Below, in pieces: positions 60,413-64,000 of a DNA stretch of 64,000 bases. Each line of letters begins with the position of its first letter. Position 1 is the first letter of the stretch. Origin of the DNA: Nocardia mangyaensis (GTDB taxonomy: Bacteria; Actinomycetota; Actinomycetes; Mycobacteriales; Mycobacteriaceae); contig NZ_CP018082.1 of assembly GCF_001886715.1 (NCBI RefSeq), positions 3,658,001 through 3,722,000 of the forward strand. Reading direction: 5' to 3'. Below the pieces are notes generated by a model. That model saw only the letters and a list, made by a program, of their open reading frames with translations, had not been told where the DNA came from and did no database searches. The translations under genes were made by a program, and so were the position numbers.

Positions 60413-61612
60413 CTACCAGGTGACCGGTAGCCGACGTACGCCGGAGATGCCCACGCGGTCCGGGCGCATGGTGATCTCGTCCGTTGGAACGGCGAGTCGC
60501 AGCGTCGGGAATCGCACCAGCAGAGCAGGCAGGGCGGTTCGTAGTTCGAGGCGGGCGAGGTGGTGTCCGAGGCAGTGGTGGATGCCGTGTCCGAAGCTCA
60601 GATGCCCGGTGATGTGTCTGTCCGGGTCGAAGGTGTGGGGGTCGGTGAACGCGGCGGGGTCGTGGTTGGCGGCGTGGAGGGACAGGGCCACTGATTCACC
60701 CGCCGCGATCGTGTGGCCGGCCAGTTCGACGTCTTCGCGGGCGGAACGGGTGAGGGTGTTGACCGTGGTCAGGTATCGCATCAGCTCTTCGATGGTCCGG
60801 TCGGCGCGGCTGGGGTCGGCGCGGAGGGCGGCCAGGTGTTCGGGGTGGCGCAGGAGTGTGAGGGTCGCGAGGGCGAGGGTGTTGGCGGCGGTCTCGAAGC
60901 CGCCGATCAGCAGGAGCACGCCGATTCCAGTGAGTTCGCTACTCGCGAGATCGGTGCTGGTCAGCTCACTGAGCAGATCGTCGGTCGGGGCGGACCGCTT
61001 GGCGGCGACTAGGTCACGCACGTATTCCTGGGTTTCCTCGAGCACGGCGATGCCGTGTTCGAGGGGCGAGTCAGGGTCGTTCAGGTCGGTGACGAGGGCG
61101 GTCACCAGGCGCTGGAAACGATCGCGGTCGGTTTCGGGGACGCCGAGCAGTTCGCAGATCGTCAGGGCGGGGATCGGTTGGGCGAAGGAGGTCACCAGGT
61201 CGAGCGGTCCGCCGCGTCGCTCCATGGCGTCGAGGTGCTCGGTGCTGATCTGGGCTACACGCTCGGTGAGCGGTCCCATCCGGTGGGCGGTGAACTTGCC
61301 GGACAACAGCTTTCGGTATCGAGTGTGCTTCGGTGCGTCCAGGTGGAGGAAGCTGCCGGGCGATGCTGGGGGCAGTGGGCCCAGGTCTGCCAGCGGCGAG
61401 TGCAGGAGTTCGGTGCGCGCACTGAAGCGCGGATCGGACAGGATCGCGCGAACAGTGCCATGGCCGGTCGCCAGCCACCCGTGATGTCCATCGGGGAATG
61501 CTCTGCGCGACAGATCGTTTGGCCGGCATTGGCGGGTCGGGTCGAGCGGGGAACCAACGCCTGCGGGATGGTCGGTCGGCAAGGAGAATGCGGTTGTCAG
61601 CGGTTCGGTCAT
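60413..61612 (-). CDS. Cytochrome P450
   Basis: 399 residues from ATG 61612 (AGGGGA upstream on the complement). I-helix LLIGGFETAANTLALA (G-G-x-x-T variant of A/G-G-x-x-T), K-helix EELMRYL (E-x-x-R), and the heme loop LSFGHGIHHCLGHHLARLEL with Cys as axial ligand are intact. The size and sequence suit a bacterial class I P450 (CYP105/107-like). No ferredoxin or ferredoxin reductase gene lies next to it, so it must borrow redox partners. Divergent from the GbsR/HTH_38 regulator. Confidence 0.95.
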   Translation of the reverse strand: MTEPLTTAFSLPTDHPAGVGSPLDPTRQCRPNDLSRRAFPDGHHGWLATGHGTVRAILSDPRFSARTELLHSPLADLGPLPPASPGSFLHLDAPKHTRYRKLLSGKFTAHRMGPLTERVAQISTEHLDAMERRGGPLDLVTSFAQPIPALTICELLGVPETDRDRFQRLVTALVTDLNDPDSPLEHGIAVLEETQEYVRDLVAAKRSAPTDDLLSELTSTDLASSELTGIGVLLLIGGFETAANTLALATLTLLRHPEHLAALRADPSRADRTIEELMRYLTTVNTLTRSAREDVELAGHTIAAGESVALSLHAANHDPAAFTDPHTFDPDRHITGHLSFGHGIHHCLGHHLARLELRTALPALLVRFPTLRLAVPTDEITMRPDRVGISGVRRLPVTW

Positions 61613-61839
61613 CGGATCCCCTTTGACGCCAGGTTTCAGGATGCGCCGAACGCTAGGCCGCATTCAGGGATCATTTCAACGCGCTATCAGTCATTGATCA
61701 ACATCTCAGCAGGTTGACGCGATTTCACCAGTGCAATGACCTTGCCGTCGAACGCAAAAGTACTGCGCCGCCATGCAATGAGGTGTCGCTGAACGCATAC
61801 TGGCGACCGTCCGATGCCCGCGAAGGGAGCACCACACCG

Positions 61840-62583
61840 ATGCCAGGAGGCAGACTCACCCTGCACGAGCGGGAGTGCATCGCAGCGGGACTCGCCGACG
61901 GCCTCGGCTACACCGAGATCGGGCGCCAGCTCGAACGACCCGCTTCGACGGTCAGCCGAGAAGTGACCCGCAACGGCGGCCCGAGCCGCTACCGCGCCGA
62001 CCGCGCCCATCGGGCCACCACGGCGCGAGCTCGACGGAGTAGAGCGACCGCACAGCCGCCCGTCCCGGCCACTGTCCCCGACGAGGCGGTGCGTGATTTC
62101 GCGGCGCATTTCACCGACCTGTTCGTCTACGACGGCATGCCACGGATGCAGGCCAGAGTCCTGACCTGTCTGCACCTCACCGACTCCGGCAGCCTCACCG
62201 CTGCCGAACTCGCCCGCCACCTCGACGTGAGCCCAGCGTCGATCTCCACCGCCGTCAACGCCTTGGAAACACGGGATCTCCTTCGCCGCGAACGGGATTC
62301 ACGCCGCCGCGACCACTACTACATCGACGGCGACACCTGGTACCGCACCACCCTGAACCTGGCCCGCGCCGCCGAAGAACGCGTCAAGGCCGCCCGTCAC
62401 GGCGCCGAGCTCCTCGGCGCCACCACCCCCGCAGGCGCCCGGATGCACGAGATCGGCCGCTACCTCGACTACCTCGGCCAACAGATGGTTTTGGTGGTCG
62501 AACGCTGGCACCGCCCCGGACCGACGCCGCCGGACCCGATCGATCCGCATCGCCGACCCGGTGGGCGACCGAAAGTCACTTGA
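61840..62583 (+). CDS. Regulator with IS30-type HTH_38 fused to GbsR/MarR-like domain
   Basis: 247 residues from ATG 61840 (GAAGGGAG upstream). Residues 1-60, RLTLHERECIAAGLADGLGY, TEIGRQLERPASTVSREVTR, NGG, form an HTH_38 as in IS30 transposases; residues about 85-230 form a GbsR/MarR-like winged helix (MQARVLTCLHLTDSGSLTAA, ELARHLDVSPASISTAVNAL, ETRDLLRRERDSRRRDHYYI) with a helical dimerisation tail. Two DNA-binding heads in one chain is unusual. It is divergent from the P450 gene 227 bp away and probably controls it. Similar GbsR proteins exist in actinobacteria. Confidence 0.85.
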   Translation: MPGGRLTLHERECIAAGLADGLGYTEIGRQLERPASTVSREVTRNGGPSRYRADRAHRATTARARRSRATAQPPVPATVPDEAVRDFAAHFTDLFVYDGMPRMQARVLTCLHLTDSGSLTAAELARHLDVSPASISTAVNALETRDLLRRERDSRRRDHYYIDGDTWYRTTLNLARAAEERVKAARHGAELLGATTPAGARMHEIGRYLDYLGQQMVLVVERWHRPGPTPPDPIDPHRRPGGRPKVT

Positions 62584-62883
62584 TACATCAAATTCTGAAA
62601 TCTAGATCAAATCAGGGCGCAGACCGAAGAACTCGCTTCGAGATTCGGCATGCAGGCTCCGCCGGTGGAGCTGGGCGAGGGTTGGAACTGGTGCGTCGAC
62701 GGAGGCCCTCGCCTGAGTCACCTCGCCGGACGAGCGCAGTCGGAATCGGGAACGCGGTGCGGTCGGGGTCTTCGTCAAGCTCGTGCTACCCAGCAAGGCT
62801 CGGCGCACGCGGCGGCTCGGGGACCACCCTTCGCCCGAGGTTGGGTGACCGACTCTTCCAAAGGTCGAGCGCCAGAGGATGAC

Positions 62884-63495
62884 CTAGGCGTTCTCGATCG
62901 CAGAACCCAGCGCGTTGGTGTGCCATCGGCCATCGGGATAGGTGATGTAGAGCGGGCCCAGATTGCATGGATTGAGACAGCCGGTCGGGGTGACCAGAGC
63001 CTTCGGGTTGTCCTGGCGGAGGGTGCGGTGCAGTTCGGCCGCACCATAGACGGTGCATCGCGGGCCGCGACAGACCAAGATGTGTTCGGTGTGCTCGGGA
63101 ATCCGGGACCAGGCCGGGCTGCGGAAGGCGCGGGGGCTGGCGGTGACCGGCTTGCCGTCTTCGTTCATCAGAGCGCGAACAATGTCGTCGAAACCCGTTG
63201 CGGTGTCGATTCCTTCGGTGACACGCACGTCGAGGTCGCGACCGCGTGTCTCCTTCCAATTGGCGACCGCGCGGGCGATCCAGGTCTCCAGGTAGCGGTC
63301 GCGGGGAACGGCCAGCGGGATCAGGGTGACCGGGAGGTCGGCGGCGACGGCGGAGTCGAGGGTGTCGTGGATGGTCGGTTCGCCCTGGTCGAGGAGCGCG
63401 TAGCCGATTCCGCAGGCCTCGGCGAGTGCGCCGACGGCGGTGAGGTCGACACCGGACGGGGTGGGTCGGGCGACGAGGACGTAGCGGCGGGTCAT
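62884..63495 (-). CDS. CbiX-like plus (2Fe-2S) ferredoxin-domain protein
   Basis: 203 residues. The N-terminal 120 residues resemble a CbiX/SirB-like chelatase (YVLVARPTPSGVDLTAVGAL, DLPVTLIPLAVPRDRYLETW, IARAVANWKETRGRDL), and the C-terminal 80 form a thioredoxin-like ferredoxin (HILVCRGPRCTVYGAAELHR, VTPTGCLNPCNLGPLYITY) with four Cys for a 2Fe-2S cluster. ATG 63495 overlaps the stop of the upstream ABC ATPase as ATGA. This protein type accompanies cobalamin/siderophore ABC importers and may reduce or free the imported metal. Confidence 0.85.
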   Translation of the reverse strand: MTRRYVLVARPTPSGVDLTAVGALAEACGIGYALLDQGEPTIHDTLDSAVAADLPVTLIPLAVPRDRYLETWIARAVANWKETRGRDLDVRVTEGIDTATGFDDIVRALMNEDGKPVTASPRAFRSPAWSRIPEHTEHILVCRGPRCTVYGAAELHRTLRQDNPKALVTPTGCLNPCNLGPLYITYPDGRWHTNALGSAIENA

Positions 63496-64000
63496 GCGGT
63501 GCGCACCGTTCGGCCGGCCGGAACCACCAGGGGCGTTCCGGTCATCGGGTCGTCGATCACCGTGCACTCCACGCCGAAGACCTCGGCGACCAGGTCGGGT
63601 CGCACGATTTCGGCGGGGGTGCCCTGAGCAACCACGCGGCCGTCCTTCATGGCGACCAGGTGATCGGCGTAGCGCGCCGCCAGGTTCAGGTCGTGCAGCA
63701 CGGCGATGATGGTGCGCGGCCGCAGGTTTCGCAGGACATCGAGGATGTCGAGTTGGTGGGCGAGGTCGAGGAAGGTGGTCGGTTCGTCCAGGAGCATCAC
63801 CTCCGGTTCCTGAGCGATCGCGAGGGCGAGCCACACCCGCTGCTTCTGTCCACCCGAGAGCTGGTCGAGGGTGCGGTCGATGAGGTCGAGGGTGTCGGTG
63901 GCTGTCAATGCGGCACTGACAGCCTTCTCGTCCTGGGCCGACCACTGTTGGAACCAGCGCTGGTGGGGATGTCTGCCGCGGGCGACGAGTTCGCCCACGG
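63492..64000 (-). CDS. FecE-like siderophore/heme/cobalamin ABC transporter ATPase (5' end outside window)
   Basis: 169 codons are visible, continuing beyond 64000. Present are VARGRHPHQRWFQQWSAQDE, the ABC signature QLSGGQKQRVWLALAIAQEP, Walker B VMLLDEPTTFLDLAHQLDIL, and the switch His region IIAVLHDLNLAARYADHLVA, then GTPAEIVRPDLVAEVFGVEC. The Q-LSGGQ and D-LAHQ-x-D are typical of FecE/FepC/BtuD-type iron-complex importers. The missing 5' part should carry the Walker A. The gene ends in ATGA shared with the 2Fe-2S protein. The permease is expected upstream, outside the window. Confidence 0.93.
   Translation of the reverse strand, partial: VGELVARGRHPHQRWFQQWSAQDEKAVSAALTATDTLDLIDRTLDQLSGGQKQRVWLALAIAQEPEVMLLDEPTTFLDLAHQLDILDVLRNLRPRTIIAVLHDLNLAARYADHLVAMKDGRVVAQGTPAEIVRPDLVAEVFGVECTVIDDPMTGTPLVVPAGRTVRTA

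Noticed and set aside
1..64000. CRISPR array, IS element or rRNA
   Set aside because: No regularly spaced repeats, transposase genes with terminal repeats or rRNA-like segments were seen.

Overview
The window is GC-rich DNA (by eye about 70% G+C, strong G/C preference at third codon positions, many GTG/TTG starts, many ATGA/TGATG start-stop overlaps) from a mycolic-acid actinobacterium, most likely Nocardia or a close relative. Markers for this are a mycobacterial-type cholesterol oxidase, an Eis-family acetyltransferase, LGFP repeats, a CmtR-like metal sensor, a Ddn-like F420 reductase and an Rv3529c-Rv3531c-like sulfotransferase cluster. No rRNA, tRNA, CRISPR array or insertion sequence was seen.

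Region by region: (1) 1-10244 is the 3' end of a large NRPS gene: A-T-E, C-[orphan C-lobe]-A-T, C-A-T-TE. (2) 10.4-24.5 kb is a mosaic of single genes: DUF2252, a DHFR-fold reductase divergent from an HxlR regulator, small membrane proteins, a hydrolase, a membrane-anchored binding protein, an internally deleted UvrA-like gene coupled to an HdeD-like gene, Eis-like GNAT, a maltokinase-cap protein, a subtilase, an endolysin-like three-domain protein, and a zinc-motif coiled-coil protein. (3) 24.55-26.7 kb is visibly more AT-rich; it holds a 515-bp gap with a perfect hairpin and CGAAA-type repeats, then a coupled pair of a small protein and a PI3/4-kinase-like protein. (4) 26.7-34.2 kb holds an F420-type oxidoreductase, a phosphotransferase, a single-chain acyl-CoA carboxylase, an HxlR/SnoaL-like divergent pair with a long operator dyad, and hypotheticals. 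(5) 34.3-40 kb has a tyrosine recombinase and small neighbour, a second DHFR-fold protein, a DsbA-like protein, a CmtR-CDF metal operon, a frameshifted NUDIX gene, a decayed luciferase-like gene and a Ddn-like protein: a region of turnover. (6) 40.2-53.1 kb has a secreted GH1 enzyme, TetR and AurF-like diiron oxygenase, LysE, a lone LutC, TetR+MerR divergent from choD, DUF5995, MMPL/MarR and a membrane-anchored hypothetical. (7) 53.3-60.3 kb is an IclR regulator divergent from a tightly overlapping operon cysD-cysNC-DUF1214-SDR-sulfotransferase. (8) 60.4-64 kb has P450 divergent from an HTH_38/GbsR-like regulator, and a 2Fe-2S protein coupled to a FecE-like ABC ATPase cut by the window end.

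The most coherent multi-gene unit is the sulfation operon: CysD and CysNC make PAPS from sulfate and ATP, and the co-transcribed sulfotransferase should use it on a product shaped by the SDR and DUF1214 proteins. The least familiar unit is the kinase/partner pair at 25.1-26.4 kb. Identifications come from reading the translations and from memory of protein families; no database search was run.
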